This document shows, one piece after another, positions 8,615 through 17,825 of a stretch of DNA of 64,000 nucleotides; positions within the stretch are counted from its first letter, which is position 1; each line of letters opens with the position of its first letter. Origin of the DNA: Chitinasiproducens palmae (GTDB taxonomy: Bacteria; Pseudomonadota; Gammaproteobacteria; Burkholderiales; Burkholderiaceae); contig NZ_FNLO01000002.1 of assembly GCF_900095735.1 (NCBI RefSeq), positions 323,626 through 387,625 on the forward strand, in the 5' to 3' direction. Below the pieces are notes generated by a model, which was given only the letters and a program-made list of their open reading frames with translations, searched no databases and was not told the origin of the DNA. The translations under genes were made by a program, and so were the position numbers.

Positions 8615-9322
8615 ATGGAATTCCGAATTCAAACCGCGCCGATTGGCGACAGCTCGCTGTATATCGATCAGGTGTACGACCGTCTGTCGACCGCGATCGC
8701 GCTGGGTGAACTCAAGCCAGGCGAGCGCGTACGGCAGTCGGCACTGGCTCAGCGTTTCAACGTGTCGCGGCAGCCGATCAGCCATGCGCTGCAATTGCTG
8801 AAGCACGAAGGATTGATTCAGGACGCACCGACCCAAGGCGTCGAGATCACCCGCATCGACCCCTTGTACATGCTGCAGCTGTACCAGGCCCGCGAGGCGC
8901 TCGAAGTCACGGCGACGCGGCTGGCGAGCGAGCGGATCGCGCGAGGCGAGACGACCGCGGACGAGATCGCCGTGGTGACTGCCGCGCTGCGAGCCGGTCG
9001 CGAAGCCAGCGAAGCGGACGCACCGCTCGCGGTGTTGGTTCGCGCCGACTTCGGTTTTCACAAGGCGCTGTATCGGTTGTCGGGAAACCCCGTGATCGAG
9101 CAGATGATGAGCGCGCGGTGGCCGCATTTGATGCGCTCGATGTTGACCGTGCTCGACGATCCGGCGGTACCGCCACGCGCCTGGGACGAGCACGATGCAA
9201 TGGCCGAAACGATTTTCGCGGGCCGTGTCGACGAAGCCGTCGGGATTGCCAGCAAACACATGCGGCGGGCCGGCGAAGACATGTTCGCGCGGCTGACCCG
9301 TCTACAGGCCAAGACGGCCTAG
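8615..9322 (+). CDS. GntR-family regulator (FadR/FCD type)
   Basis: About 235 residues. The N-terminal winged helix-turn-helix holds LSTAIALGELKPGERVRQSALAQRF and VSRQPISHALQLLKHEGL. The C-terminal FCD ligand-binding helices contain D-F-G-F-H-K-A-L-Y and HDAMAETIFAGR, with His and Asp residues that bind a metal and carboxylate ligand in the family. A TTG at 8579 behind AAGGAAG is an alternative start adding 12 residues. It sits directly upstream of the dioxygenase-SDR-TRAP genes on the same strand and probably represses them until their substrate or an intermediate is present. Confidence 0.88.
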   Translation: MEFRIQTAPIGDSSLYIDQVYDRLSTAIALGELKPGERVRQSALAQRFNVSRQPISHALQLLKHEGLIQDAPTQGVEITRIDPLYMLQLYQAREALEVTATRLASERIARGETTADEIAVVTAALRAGREASEADAPLAVLVRADFGFHKALYRLSGNPVIEQMMSARWPHLMRSMLTVLDDPAVPPRAWDEHDAMAETIFAGRVDEAVGIASKHMRRAGEDMFARLTRLQAKTA

Positions 9323-9388
9323 TTCTTTCCCAACAGGCAGAGATGACCGGCAACGGTCAGGCCCTGTCACGCCCCACGGAGACATACG

Positions 9389-10183
9389 ATGCGCCTCGAT
9401 GAACAGCAGCTCGCTCAGTTCGACGAACTCGGCTACCTCTTCCTCCCGGAATGCTTCCCGCGCGAGCAGGTCGAAGCGATTCGGCAGGCGTCCAACGAAA
9501 TCTTTAGAGAGCAGCGCCCGGAAATCTGGCGCGAGCGCGACGGCACGCCGCGAACAGCGTTCGCGTGCCAGCAGTACAGCGAGGTGTGCGCCGACCTCGC
9601 GTCCGACGCACGTCTGGTCGATCCGGTCGAGCAACTGTTTGGCGAGGACGTGTATCTGCATCAATTCAAGATCAACGCGAAAGCCGCGTTCACCGGCGAA
9701 GTGTGGCAATGGCATCAAGACTTCCCGACCTGGCACAAGGACGATGGCATGCCCGAGCCGCGCGCGATGAATATCGCGGTGTTCCTCGACGATGTGATGC
9801 CGATCAACGGGCCGCTGATGATCGTGCCGCGCAGCCACAAGTCGGGTGCATTGGAGTCCTCACATGATCTGCAGACCACGTCCTATCCGCTTTGGACGCT
9901 GGATAATCGGACCGTCACCGATCTGGTCGAGAAAAACGGCATCGTGACACCGACGGGCAAGGCAGGCGGCGTGCTGATGTTCCACGCCAACATCGTGCAC
10001 GGCTCGGCAGGCAACATCACGCCGTACCCGCGTCGCATCGTGTACCTGACGCTGTCCGCGCTGTCGAATGCGATCGTCGCGCCGACGCGGCCCGACTTCA
10101 TCGCTCATCGCGACTTCACGCCTGTCCAGAAACACGACGGCAGCCGCCTGGAGCGCCAGGTTGCGGACCATGCCGCTGCCTGA
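9389..10183 (+). CDS. EctD-like phytanoyl-CoA dioxygenase family protein
   Basis: A 264-residue Fe(II)/2-oxoglutarate oxygenase. It shows H109-x-D111 in WHQDFPTWHKDDGMP, the distal His in the H204-G-S motif and GNITPYPRR carrying the 2-oxoglutarate-binding Arg. The blocks WHxDFxTWHxxDGMP, NGPLMxVPxSHK and HGSxGNITPYPR are very like those of ectoine hydroxylase EctD and its proline/lysine hydroxylase relatives, but no ectoine synthesis genes are present. It probably hydroxylates a small imported compound. An SDR and a TRAP transporter follow, so hydroxylation and then dehydrogenation of a TRAP substrate is plausible. Confidence 0.88.
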   Translation: MRLDEQQLAQFDELGYLFLPECFPREQVEAIRQASNEIFREQRPEIWRERDGTPRTAFACQQYSEVCADLASDARLVDPVEQLFGEDVYLHQFKINAKAAFTGEVWQWHQDFPTWHKDDGMPEPRAMNIAVFLDDVMPINGPLMIVPRSHKSGALESSHDLQTTSYPLWTLDNRTVTDLVEKNGIVTPTGKAGGVLMFHANIVHGSAGNITPYPRRIVYLTLSALSNAIVAPTRPDFIAHRDFTPVQKHDGSRLERQVADHAAA

Positions 10184-10277
10184 TCGTCGCTGACAATTAG
10201 GTTTACTGATTAGATGGCAGGAGACGAGGCGATGTCGCACGCGCGGCGCGGCGTCGCCTACGCGAACGGGAGTGGCA

Positions 10278-11075
10278 ATGGCAAATCGCATGAAGGACAA
10301 GGTGGTAATCGTCACCGGCGCCGGGTCTTCGGGCCCGGGCTGGGGCAACGGCAAGGCAGCGGCGGCGCTCTACGCGCGTGAGGGTGCGCGCGTGCTGGCG
10401 GTCGACTATCGGCGCGACGCCGCGCTCGAAACACAGGAGGTGATCCGATCCGAAGGCGGCGAATGCGTCGCCGCGGTAGCCAACGTCGCCGACTCCGCTG
10501 ACGTCCAGCGCATGGCCGAAGCATGTCTTGAGCACTTCGGGCGTATCGACGTACTGCACAACAACGTGGGGATCGTCGAGGTCGGCGGCCCGGTCGAAAC
10601 CACCGAAGAAGCGTGGCAACGCGTGATCGCCGTCAATCAGACCAGCGTATTTCTCACCGCCAAGCACGTGGTGCCGCACATGCTGAAGCAGCGCGCCGGC
10701 GCCATCGTGAACATTGCCTCGATCGCCGCAATCCGCTGGATCGGCTTTCCGTACATTGCCTACAGCGCCGCCAAGGCCGCCATGCTGGCGATGACGCAGA
10801 ACATGGCCGTGCAATATGCGTCCGAGGGCATACGCGCCAATTGCGTTCTGCCAGGCTTCATGAACACGCCACTGATTCGCGAGCCGTTGAAGGAGACCTA
10901 CGGCGGCGACGTCGAACGCATGATCGCGCAACGCGACGCGCTCACGCCTACCGGCCGAATGGGCGACGGCTGGGATACCGCGTATGCGGCGTTGTTCCTC
11001 GCCTCGGACGAAGCACGCTACATCACCGGCACCAGCCTCGTCGTCGACGGTGGCCTGACCGCGCGTTGTGCCTGA
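10278..11075 (+). CDS. SDR-family NAD(P)-dependent oxidoreductase
   Basis: A 265-residue classical short-chain dehydrogenase. The cofactor motif near residue 12 is the expanded TGAGSSGPGWGNG, followed by HNNVG at about 94-98, the catalytic S148, and Y162-S-A-A-K166. PGFMNTPL follows the active site. The C-terminal GTSLVVDGG matches the usual end of the family. It lies 94 bp after the dioxygenase gene and 30 bp before the TRAP binding protein. It probably oxidises the hydroxyl group made by the preceding enzyme or one already on the substrate. Confidence 0.9.
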   Translation: MANRMKDKVVIVTGAGSSGPGWGNGKAAAALYAREGARVLAVDYRRDAALETQEVIRSEGGECVAAVANVADSADVQRMAEACLEHFGRIDVLHNNVGIVEVGGPVETTEEAWQRVIAVNQTSVFLTAKHVVPHMLKQRAGAIVNIASIAAIRWIGFPYIAYSAAKAAMLAMTQNMAVQYASEGIRANCVLPGFMNTPLIREPLKETYGGDVERMIAQRDALTPTGRMGDGWDTAYAALFLASDEARYITGTSLVVDGGLTARCA

Positions 11076-11105
11076 CCTCAAAAAAACATCAAGGAGACCC
11101 CCGCC

Positions 11106-12116
11106 ATGTCCATCACCCGTCGCCGGTTTCTCGAAGGAGGCGCGGCGCTAGCCGCCAGCAGCCTGGCCACCTCACGCGCGTTCGCCGCGGACGGCACCTT
11201 CAATTACAAGATCGGCACCAACGTGCCGCTTAGCCACCCGATCTACATACGGCTGCAGGAAGCCGCCGAATCGATCCGCTCGAAGACCGGCGGCAAGGTC
11301 AATTTCAAGGTGTTTCCGAATGGACAGCTGGGCTCTGACACCGAGATGCTCAGCCAATTGCGCAGTGGCGGCATCGATTTTCTGACCCTGCCCGGCGTGG
11401 TGCTGGCCAATATGGTGCCAATGGCTTCGCTGAACAGCGTTGGCTTCGCATTCCCCGACTACCCATCGGTCTGGAAAGCGATGGACGGCAAGCTGGGCGC
11501 CTACATTCGCGGACATATCAGCAAGGCCGGCTTGTTCGTCAACGACAAGGTGTGGGACAACGGCTTTCGCCAGATCACGTCCTATGCGCCGGTCAACTCG
11601 GCGGCCGACCTGCGCAATGTGAAGCTGCGGGTGCCGGTCAGCCCGCTGTTGCTGTCGCTGTTCAAGTCGCTGGGCGCCGCGCCGACGCCGATCAACTTCA
11701 ACGAGCTGTACAGCGCCTTGCAGACCCGCGTGGTCGACGGCCAGGAAAATCCGCTGCCGATCGTCGCGTCGGGAAAGCTGTACGAGGTGCAGAAACATTG
11801 CGCGCTCACCGGTCACGTCTGGGACGGCTACTGGATGCTCGCCAACCGCCGCTCGGTGGACGCATTGAATCCGGCACAGCGGGCCAGCGTGCTCGATCTG
11901 CTCAACCAGGCGGCGATGGCGCAGCGCGCGGACAGCGAGAAACTCGCCGAGTCGCTGAAGTCCGAGCTGAGCGGCAAGGGCCTGGCGTTCAACACGCCGA
12001 GCCACGACAGCTTCCGCAGCGCACTGAGCAAGACCGGCTTCTACAAGACGTGGCAGGACAAATTCGGCGCCGAAGCCTGGGCGCAACTCGAAGCGTACAC
12101 GGGCAAGCTGGCCTGA
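11106..12116 (+). CDS. TRAP transporter substrate-binding protein (DctP family)
   Basis: A 336-residue periplasmic receptor. MSITRRRFLEGGAALAASS is a twin-arginine signal and cleavage is likely after RAFA. The body carries family hallmarks: G-x-L-G-S-D-T-E-M, LRVPVSP with the Arg that usually grips a substrate carboxylate, and R-V-V-D-G-Q-E-N-P. It delivers a carboxylate-containing solute to the fused permease encoded next. It has a good GGAG-type ribosome site. Confidence 0.92.
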   Translation: MSITRRRFLEGGAALAASSLATSRAFAADGTFNYKIGTNVPLSHPIYIRLQEAAESIRSKTGGKVNFKVFPNGQLGSDTEMLSQLRSGGIDFLTLPGVVLANMVPMASLNSVGFAFPDYPSVWKAMDGKLGAYIRGHISKAGLFVNDKVWDNGFRQITSYAPVNSAADLRNVKLRVPVSPLLLSLFKSLGAAPTPINFNELYSALQTRVVDGQENPLPIVASGKLYEVQKHCALTGHVWDGYWMLANRRSVDALNPAQRASVLDLLNQAAMAQRADSEKLAESLKSELSGKGLAFNTPSHDSFRSALSKTGFYKTWQDKFGAEAWAQLEAYTGKLA

Positions 12117-12210
12117 TTGCGCCGGGCGGGCGCTGCGCCTGCCCGATCCGCCGAGTCTTCCCGCTCATCGCCGGGCGCAGCTGCATGCGGCCGGCAATTC
12201 GGAGAGTGTT

Positions 12211-14097
12211 ATGCGCGCCTCAGACAGCCTGACGTCCGCCGACCTAGCGCCGCCCCGCCCCGGCACCACTCGCGCCTTCCTGCGCCACGCCGACATCCTT
12301 GTCGGCCGACTCATCGAAGCGTGCGCCGCCCTGCTGGTCCTGATCGAAACCCTGTTGTTGCTGGCCGGCGTCGTCGCGCGCTATGTGCTGCATCAACCCC
12401 TCACCTGGTCCGACGAACTCGCGTCGGTATTGTTCCTCTGGCTCTCGGTGCTCGGTGCCGTGGTCGCATTGCGGCGTGGCGAGCACATGCGCATGACCGC
12501 GCTTGTGGCGCGCTGTCCGGCCTCGGTGCGGGCCTACCTCGACGCGGTCGCGGTCGCCGCGGTGGCGATCTTCGTCGCCCTCATCCTTCACCCCGCATAT
12601 ACGCTGGCGGTCGACGATCAGATCATGTCGATGCCGGCACTCGAGATATCGTCGAGCTGGCGCTCGGCAGCCTTGCCTGTCGGGGCGGTGCTGCTGCTGC
12701 TCACCGCGGCGATGCGGATGCTCAATGCGGCGCGCCCGGCGCTGATGCTGTCGGCCGTTGCCAGCGTCGCCGTGATCGGCGTGGCCCTGGTCGCGTGCAA
12801 GCCGCTGCTCGCGGATCTAGGCAACGTGAACCTGGTGCTGTTCTTCGTCGTGATGCTGGGCGCGTGCGTGTTCGCGGGCGTTCCGATTGCATTCGCGTTC
12901 GGCCTCGCCACCACCAGCTACCTGGCGCTGGCCACGATGACGCCGGGAGAGATCCTCGTTGGTCGCATCGGTGAAGGCATGTCGCATCTGATGCTGCTCT
13001 CCGTGCCGCTGTTCGTGTTCCTCGGGCTATTGATCGAAATGACCGGCATGGCGCGGCGCCTGGTCGGTTTCCTCGCGGCGCTTCTGGGACACACACGCGG
13101 CGGTCTGTCGTATGTACTGCTCGGCGCCATGTATCTCGTCTCCGGCATCTCGGGATCGAAGGCCGCGGACATGGCCGCGATCGCGCCAGCGTTGTTCCCG
13201 GAGATGCGGGCGCGCGGCTCGAAGCCGGGAGAGCTCGTCGCGCTGCTGTCGGCCGCGGGCGCGCAGACCGAAACGATTCCGCCAAGCCTGGTGCTGATCA
13301 CGATCGGTTCGGTCACCGGCTTGTCGATCACCGCGCTGTTTACCAGCGGCATCGTCCCGGCGCTGGTGGTTGGCGCGCTGCTGTGCGTGGTCGTCTGGTA
13401 TCGGCACCGAGGCGCAACGGTTGCCAGCGCCACGCGGCTGCCCGCGCGCGAACTGACACGGGCACTGATTGCCGCGCTGCCGGCGCTGCTGCTACCGTTC
13501 CTGATTCGTTTCGTGGTCGTCGAAGGCATCGCGACGGCAACCGAGGCGTCCACCATCGGCATCGTCTACGCGGTGGTGGTGGGCCTGCTGATCTACCGTC
13601 AGTTCGACTGGCGCCGGCTGGGCCCGATGCTGGTCGAAACTGCGTCCCTGTCGGGTGCGATCCTGATCATCATTGGCGCCGCCACGGGCATGGCCTGGGC
13701 GCTCACGCAGTCCGGCTTCTCGGATGCGCTGGCGCGCTACGCGGCCGCGCTGCCCGGCGGCAAGTGGTCGTTCATGGCGGCGACCGTGGTGGGCATGATC
13801 GTGCTGGGCAGCGTGCTGGAAGGCATTCCGGCCATCGTGCTGTTCGGTCCGTTGTTGTTCCCCATCGCGAAATTAGTCGGCATCCACGAAATCCATTACG
13901 CGATGGTGGTGATCCTGTCGATGGGCATCGGCCTGTTCGCGCCGCCGTTCGGTGTCGGCTATTACTCCGCCTGCGCCGTTGCCCGGGTCGATCCCGCCGA
14001 GGGTATCCGCCCGCTGTTCGGGTATCTGGTCGCGCTCGTCGCCGGCGTGGTGCTGGTGGCGGCCGTGCCCTGGTTCTCGACCGGCTTCCTGCACTGA
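12211..14097 (+). CDS. fused TRAP transporter permease (DctQM)
   Basis: A 628-residue inner-membrane protein joining the small DctQ subunit (about residues 1-180, four hydrophobic segments, with TWSDELASVLFLWLS typical of DctQ) to the large DctM subunit (about 200-628, with VPIAFAFGLATTSY, ISGSKAADMAAI and PPSLVLITIGS). In most systems these are separate genes; fusions are known. Uptake is driven by the sodium or proton gradient. Together with the upstream binding protein it completes one TRAP system. The following 70 bp contain a strong hairpin that may end the operon. Confidence 0.93.
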   Translation: MRASDSLTSADLAPPRPGTTRAFLRHADILVGRLIEACAALLVLIETLLLLAGVVARYVLHQPLTWSDELASVLFLWLSVLGAVVALRRGEHMRMTALVARCPASVRAYLDAVAVAAVAIFVALILHPAYTLAVDDQIMSMPALEISSSWRSAALPVGAVLLLLTAAMRMLNAARPALMLSAVASVAVIGVALVACKPLLADLGNVNLVLFFVVMLGACVFAGVPIAFAFGLATTSYLALATMTPGEILVGRIGEGMSHLMLLSVPLFVFLGLLIEMTGMARRLVGFLAALLGHTRGGLSYVLLGAMYLVSGISGSKAADMAAIAPALFPEMRARGSKPGELVALLSAAGAQTETIPPSLVLITIGSVTGLSITALFTSGIVPALVVGALLCVVVWYRHRGATVASATRLPARELTRALIAALPALLLPFLIRFVVVEGIATATEASTIGIVYAVVVGLLIYRQFDWRRLGPMLVETASLSGAILIIIGAATGMAWALTQSGFSDALARYAAALPGGKWSFMAATVVGMIVLGSVLEGIPAIVLFGPLLFPIAKLVGIHEIHYAMVVILSMGIGLFAPPFGVGYYSACAVARVDPAEGIRPLFGYLVALVAGVVLVAAVPWFSTGFLH

Positions 14098-14119
14098 CCG
14101 GCCCGCGCGGCTGGTAACA

Positions 14120-14146
14120 CCGGCCACGCTACGACAGCGTGGCCGG
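14120..14146 (+). terminator. hairpin after TRAP operon
   Basis: A perfect 11-bp stem (CCGGCCACGCT/AGCGTGGCCGG) with a 5-nt loop lies 22 bp after the permease stop codon. There is no T-run behind it, so it may be a weak or Rho-assisted terminator. Confidence 0.5.
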
Positions 14147-14893
14147 GCCGCCGCAATAACGCCGGCCGCGCGAAACTATCCAGCATGCCACCGCACGCGG
14201 CCCTCGCGTGTAGCCTCTCGCGAGGCAGCGAACTTTTCGAGATCGCACGCGATCGCGTCCCGTCACCACTGGCGGCAATCGGCTTCGTGGGGCGTTGCGG
14301 AGATGGCATTTCATCGCTCGTTGCCTCGACCGTCGCCTCTACCGTCCCGTCTACTGTCCCGTCTACTGTCCCGTCTACTGTCGCGTCTACCAACGCGGCG
14401 ACGCCAACGTCGCCCTCACATCGCAACCATGCGTCCGCCGTCGCGCGACCGATCCCAACCGGTGTATCCGCGGCAGCTCAACCCGGATACCCGCGGGCCG
14501 ACGCCACCGATCGTTCCAGTTCCGCCAGCGCCCTCGGCGGCCGCATCTTCGGAGCCAGCAGAGCGCCGGACCGCCTCCGTTCTTCCTCGACACTTGCCCG
14601 CGCCCGTGGCGCACCAGCGTTGCGATGCGCGACCGCGCCCTTCTCGGCTATCATCCAGTCAGCAATCGACGCGCGCCTGAGAACGCTGCGGACACACGCC
14701 AGTAATGCGCCTGATCATGCACCGGTACGCGCCGGCTGGCGCGCCGATCGCTCTAGCACTTCTTCCATGCAATGAAACGCCGCGACGAGTTGAGGTCGGA
14801 GGCAGCGCCACGCCGGAGCACCGGAGCACCACAGTACCGGTAGGCGCCGCGATGCCGAACGGACCGCTCGGCGCGACGCGAACGGAATCGCCG
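14147..14893. other. about 750-bp stretch without a convincing gene
   Basis: Frames here are Ser/Thr/Arg-rich on the plus strand and equally unlike protein on the minus strand. A 12-bp tandem repeat occupies 14329-14388. The last 190 bp before the sulfurtransferase start are presumably its leader. No RNA gene was recognised. Confidence 0.45.
14329..14388. repeat. 12-bp tandem repeat, 5 copies
   Basis: Five consecutive units of the pattern ACTGTCCCGTCT, with the first copy most diverged. The repeat would encode T-V-P-S steps on one strand and D-G-T-V steps on the other, but neither frame is convincing. Confidence 0.88.
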
Positions 14894-15754
14894 ATGTCCT
14901 TCAACACCCTGATCTCCGCCGAGCAACTCGCCACCCTGCTGGCGGATACCGCTGCCAACGTGCTGGTTTGCGACTGCAGTTACGATCTGACGAATCCCGC
15001 GGCCGGCTCGGCCAGTTATCGGCACGCGCATATTCCCGGTGCCGTGTACGTCGACCTGGAACGGACGCTCAGCGGCCAGAAGACGGGCCGCAACGGCCGG
15101 CATCCGCTGCCGGCGCCCGCATCGCTCGCCGAAGCGCTGTCGGGACTCGGTGCCAATACCGATACGCAACTGGTGTGCTATGACGGCGCGGGCGGCATGT
15201 TCGCCGCACGCCTTTGGTGGCTCGCGCGTTGGCTCGGCCATGACCGCGTCGCGGTGCTCGACGGTGGGCTCGCGGCATGGCAGGCAGCGGGGCAGCCAAC
15301 CGAGCAAGGCGACGGACGCACGCCGGCGCGGGCGGACTTCCCGGTGCGCGCGCCGCTGGTCGCCACGGTCGATTACGACACCGTATTGGCGAATGTCGCG
15401 CGCCCCACGCGCGTCGTGCTCGATGCACGCGCGGCCGACCGCTTCCGCGGCGAAAACGAAACGCTGGACGCCGTGGGCGGACACATTCCGAACGCGCGCA
15501 ACCGCTTCTTCCGCGATAACCTCGGCGCCGACGGCCGGTTCAAATCGCCCGAGAGGCTGCGGGCCGAATTTTCCGCCGTGGCCGGTCACACCGACGGCTC
15601 GGCCCTGATCGCGCAGTGCGGGTCTGGCGTCACTGCCTGCCACAATCTGCTGGCAATGGAAGTGGCTGGCATCCCCGGGGCGGCGCTCTACCCGGGCTCC
15701 TGGAGCGAATGGAGTTCCCGGCCGGGCGCGCCGATCGCGACGGGCAGCCACTGA
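14894..15754 (+). CDS. sseA: 3-mercaptopyruvate-type sulfurtransferase (two rhodanese domains)
   Basis: A 286-residue protein of two rhodanese domains. The first (about 8-130) has lost the catalytic Cys region. The second (about 155-280) carries C242-G-S-G-V-T, the active-site loop typical of 3-mercaptopyruvate sulfurtransferases; thiosulfate sulfurtransferases usually have CRKGVT. It moves sulfane sulfur to cyanide or thiols in the cytoplasm. Start 14894 (MSFNTLISAEQL) is chosen because the upstream extension has no rhodanese character. Confidence 0.88.
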   Translation: MSFNTLISAEQLATLLADTAANVLVCDCSYDLTNPAAGSASYRHAHIPGAVYVDLERTLSGQKTGRNGRHPLPAPASLAEALSGLGANTDTQLVCYDGAGGMFAARLWWLARWLGHDRVAVLDGGLAAWQAAGQPTEQGDGRTPARADFPVRAPLVATVDYDTVLANVARPTRVVLDARAADRFRGENETLDAVGGHIPNARNRFFRDNLGADGRFKSPERLRAEFSAVAGHTDGSALIAQCGSGVTACHNLLAMEVAGIPGAALYPGSWSEWSSRPGAPIATGSH

Positions 15755-15868
15755 CGCTGGCGGAGGCGATAAACCCGCAACCGGCGTCGAGCACACGCCG
15801 CCTGCACCCGCACCCGTTACAACGGCGCGTCGTACGCGCGGCGCATTGAACACGCGGCGCGGCGCCGC

Positions 15869-17209
15869 TCAGTTACTGCTGGCGGCGAGCGCGCGCGCAA
15901 CCTCCAGACCGATGCGTTGGATGCCAGTGTTGACCTGGTTCGTGACGACGAACACCGCGGTATCGTGGCTGCTGTCCGTGATGATCACCGAGTTGAAACC
16001 GTTGGTGCCGCCGTCCTTGTAAGCCAGCAAGGCGCCGTCCGGAGCCGACGTATCGACCGGCTGGGTGACCCAGGCCATCGCCTGATGGAAGCTATCCCCG
16101 ATCGGCCTGTAGAGCGGTGTCTGCGCGACCGCGAAAGCGTCGCGCAGTGCCGCCGGCACCGGACGACCATCGACGCTGAGGTGGCCCAGCGCCGCCTCGC
16201 CGTAGCGAAGCATGTCGGCCGGCGTCGACTTCAGCGTACCGGCCGCAAACCACGCGAAGCGCGGCCAATGCGGCACTGCGGCACCCTTGTCGCTATGTCC
16301 GGTCGCGAAGCGCGGACGCTGCGCATCGCTCACGAACGGCACGGTGTCGCTCATGCCGAGCGCGGTGGTGATGCGTTCGGCCACTAAGGCGTCCCACTCC
16401 TGCCCATAACCACGCGCGATGGCCAGACCAAGCAGGCCGACGCTCGCATTCGAGTAGTGGTACGTCGCCGGCAAGCCGCAGCTCTCGTTCGGCGGTACCT
16501 TGCTCTTGTAGCCGGCGAACCAGGCGACGAATTTCGAGACCGGCCAATGGTCGATGTCAGACGGCGTCGGGTCGCTGAAACTGACGGAGATCGGGTCACT
16601 GGCGAGGCCGCTGCGGAAGTCAGCCATCTCGATCAGGTTCACCTCGGCGGCGCAGCGGCTCAACGCCGCCTCGGGAAAGTAGGCCTGCGTGGTCGCGCTC
16701 CGCGTCATCGTGCCATCGCTGAGTGCCTCCGCGAACAGCGCAGTCGTGAAGGTCTTCGTGATCGAGCCGATTTCCACGAGCGTGTCGGCCGAGATCGGCG
16801 CGCTGACATCCTGGCCGTACGTGAAGTAGTGCCGCGTACCGCCGCGACTCACTGCAACGATGATGCTCGGCAGCTCCTGCGCCGTGGCAAACGGCTGCAC
16901 AATGCCATCGACCGTGGTCTTGAGCGGGTCGACGGCGCCACCACCGCTGTCCGAAGCAGGCGCTGCCGGCGAGGCGCCGGACGCTGGATTCGCCGGCGTC
17001 GCGCCGGACGCTGGCGACGCGTCCGATGCACCCGACGCGGGCGTCGCACCGTCAAGGGTCGTGGTATTGCCGCCGCAAGCGGCAAGACCAGCGCCGGCAA
17101 GACAGCAAGCAAGGGTCAATGCGCAGGTCCGGGACAGGACGCGGGACAGGACGCGGGACAGGACGCGCGACAGGCGGCCGGCATTCGTGCCGGCGGGGAG
17201 ACGGGGCAT
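15869..17209 (-). CDS. lipoprotein serine hydrolase, class C beta-lactamase/PBP4* fold
   Basis: A 446-residue secreted lipoprotein. The N-terminus has basic repeats (VLSRVLSRVLSR), a hydrophobic core and the lipobox G-L-A-A-C45. An Ala/Ser/Pro-rich linker (TPASGASDASPASGATPANPASG) runs to about residue 90. The beta-lactamase-like domain follows with S149-I-T-K152 and Y252-S-N254; the third motif is probably K-D-G-G in LLAYKDGGTNGF. Such proteins are usually D,D-peptidases, esterases or amidases rather than true beta-lactamases. The VLSR repeat is written by a 12-bp DNA tandem repeat, so signal-peptide length could vary between strains. Confidence 0.87.
   Translation of the reverse strand: MPRLPAGTNAGRLSRVLSRVLSRVLSRTCALTLACCLAGAGLAACGGNTTTLDGATPASGASDASPASGATPANPASGASPAAPASDSGGGAVDPLKTTVDGIVQPFATAQELPSIIVAVSRGGTRHYFTYGQDVSAPISADTLVEIGSITKTFTTALFAEALSDGTMTRSATTQAYFPEAALSRCAAEVNLIEMADFRSGLASDPISVSFSDPTPSDIDHWPVSKFVAWFAGYKSKVPPNESCGLPATYHYSNASVGLLGLAIARGYGQEWDALVAERITTALGMSDTVPFVSDAQRPRFATGHSDKGAAVPHWPRFAWFAAGTLKSTPADMLRYGEAALGHLSVDGRPVPAALRDAFAVAQTPLYRPIGDSFHQAMAWVTQPVDTSAPDGALLAYKDGGTNGFNSVIITDSSHDTAVFVVTNQVNTGIQRIGLEVARALAASSN
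17127..17172. repeat. 12-bp in-frame tandem repeat in the signal peptide
   Basis: About 3.5 units of GGGACAGGACGC lie inside the 5' end of the lipoprotein gene and encode R-V-L-S steps in its positively charged n-region. Confidence 0.85.
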
Positions 17210-17640
17210 CGCGAACTCGAGAAGGAAAGTCGTGCGAAACGTGCACGCGCGGCCACGCGAATCCCGCCTGGCTGACTGAGGGCGTTACGGGGCGAGCGCA
17301 AGTCTAGCAGAGGACGACTGACGATAGGAAAGGCTTTGGAGATAAAGCACGGTCTCGCCTGGGCGAGGCTGTTGCGGTCCGGATGCGGTCCCGTTGCGGT
17401 CGAGTTACGGTCCAGTTGCCGTCTCGAAATCCCTGCGCGTCGCGTCATACGCCAGCCCTTCCGCCGTGTCCGTGCTGCGCCGGCCCCGTCGCCACGCCCG
17501 GGCACTACATCCTGCAAGCGGCACATCGGCAGTCGGTCGAGACGCGTCCCGACCGACTGGACCACCGCAGTCACTGCCCTGGCAACACGCTCGCCGGCAT
17601 GCGCCCCGCGACCGTCGCCCATCGGCTATGCACGATTTCA
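17210..17640. other. intergenic stretch with 11-bp degenerate repeat
   Basis: Between the lipoprotein gene and the hcp1 promoter region I see no protein-like frame. It contains a short hairpin CTCGCCTGGGCGAG near 17355 and about 4.5 degenerate 11-bp units with CGGTCC cores at 17375-17426. Confidence 0.45.
17375..17426. repeat. degenerate 11-bp tandem repeat, about 4.5 copies
   Basis: Units of the pattern CGGTCCxGTTG follow each other with one to three changes per copy. Confidence 0.7.
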
Positions 17641-17700
17641 GCTGAAACATGCGCACTGCATCGCGCAATCAACCGGTAACGCGCGCGCCCTAATCTTCAA
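17641..17700 (+). promoter_or_regulatory. conserved hcp upstream element, copy 1
   Basis: Three blocks shared by all four hcp genes: A (TGAAACATG at 17643), B (CGCGCAATCAACCGGTAAC at 17662-17680) and C (CCTAATCTTCA at 17689-17699). B ends 11 bp before TAATCT in every copy. TAATCT resembles a sigma-70 -10 box and lies 135 bp upstream of the hcp1 ATG. No clear -35 hexamer is seen, so an activator may bind A or B. Confidence 0.55.
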
Positions 17701-17825
17701 TCACGCGCTGCCGCAACGGCACACCACCCGGATCCCACGGCAGCGCGTCTCGCTCGACGGGCAATGCCGCGATGCGATTTAGAGACGAAGTACAACACCT
17801 GACAGTCATCAACGGAGACAGAATC

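Noticed and set aside
14329-14388. possible CRISPR-like array
   Set aside because: The units are 12 bp and contiguous with no spacers, so this is a simple tandem repeat.
15869-17209. true class C beta-lactamase
   Set aside because: It is a lipoprotein with a long linker and a non-standard third motif, more like esterase/peptidase relatives.
17641-17700. sigma-54 promoter upstream of hcp genes
   Set aside because: No GG-N10-GC pair with TGGCAC/TTGC context is conserved among the four copies; the conserved hexamer looks like a -10 box.
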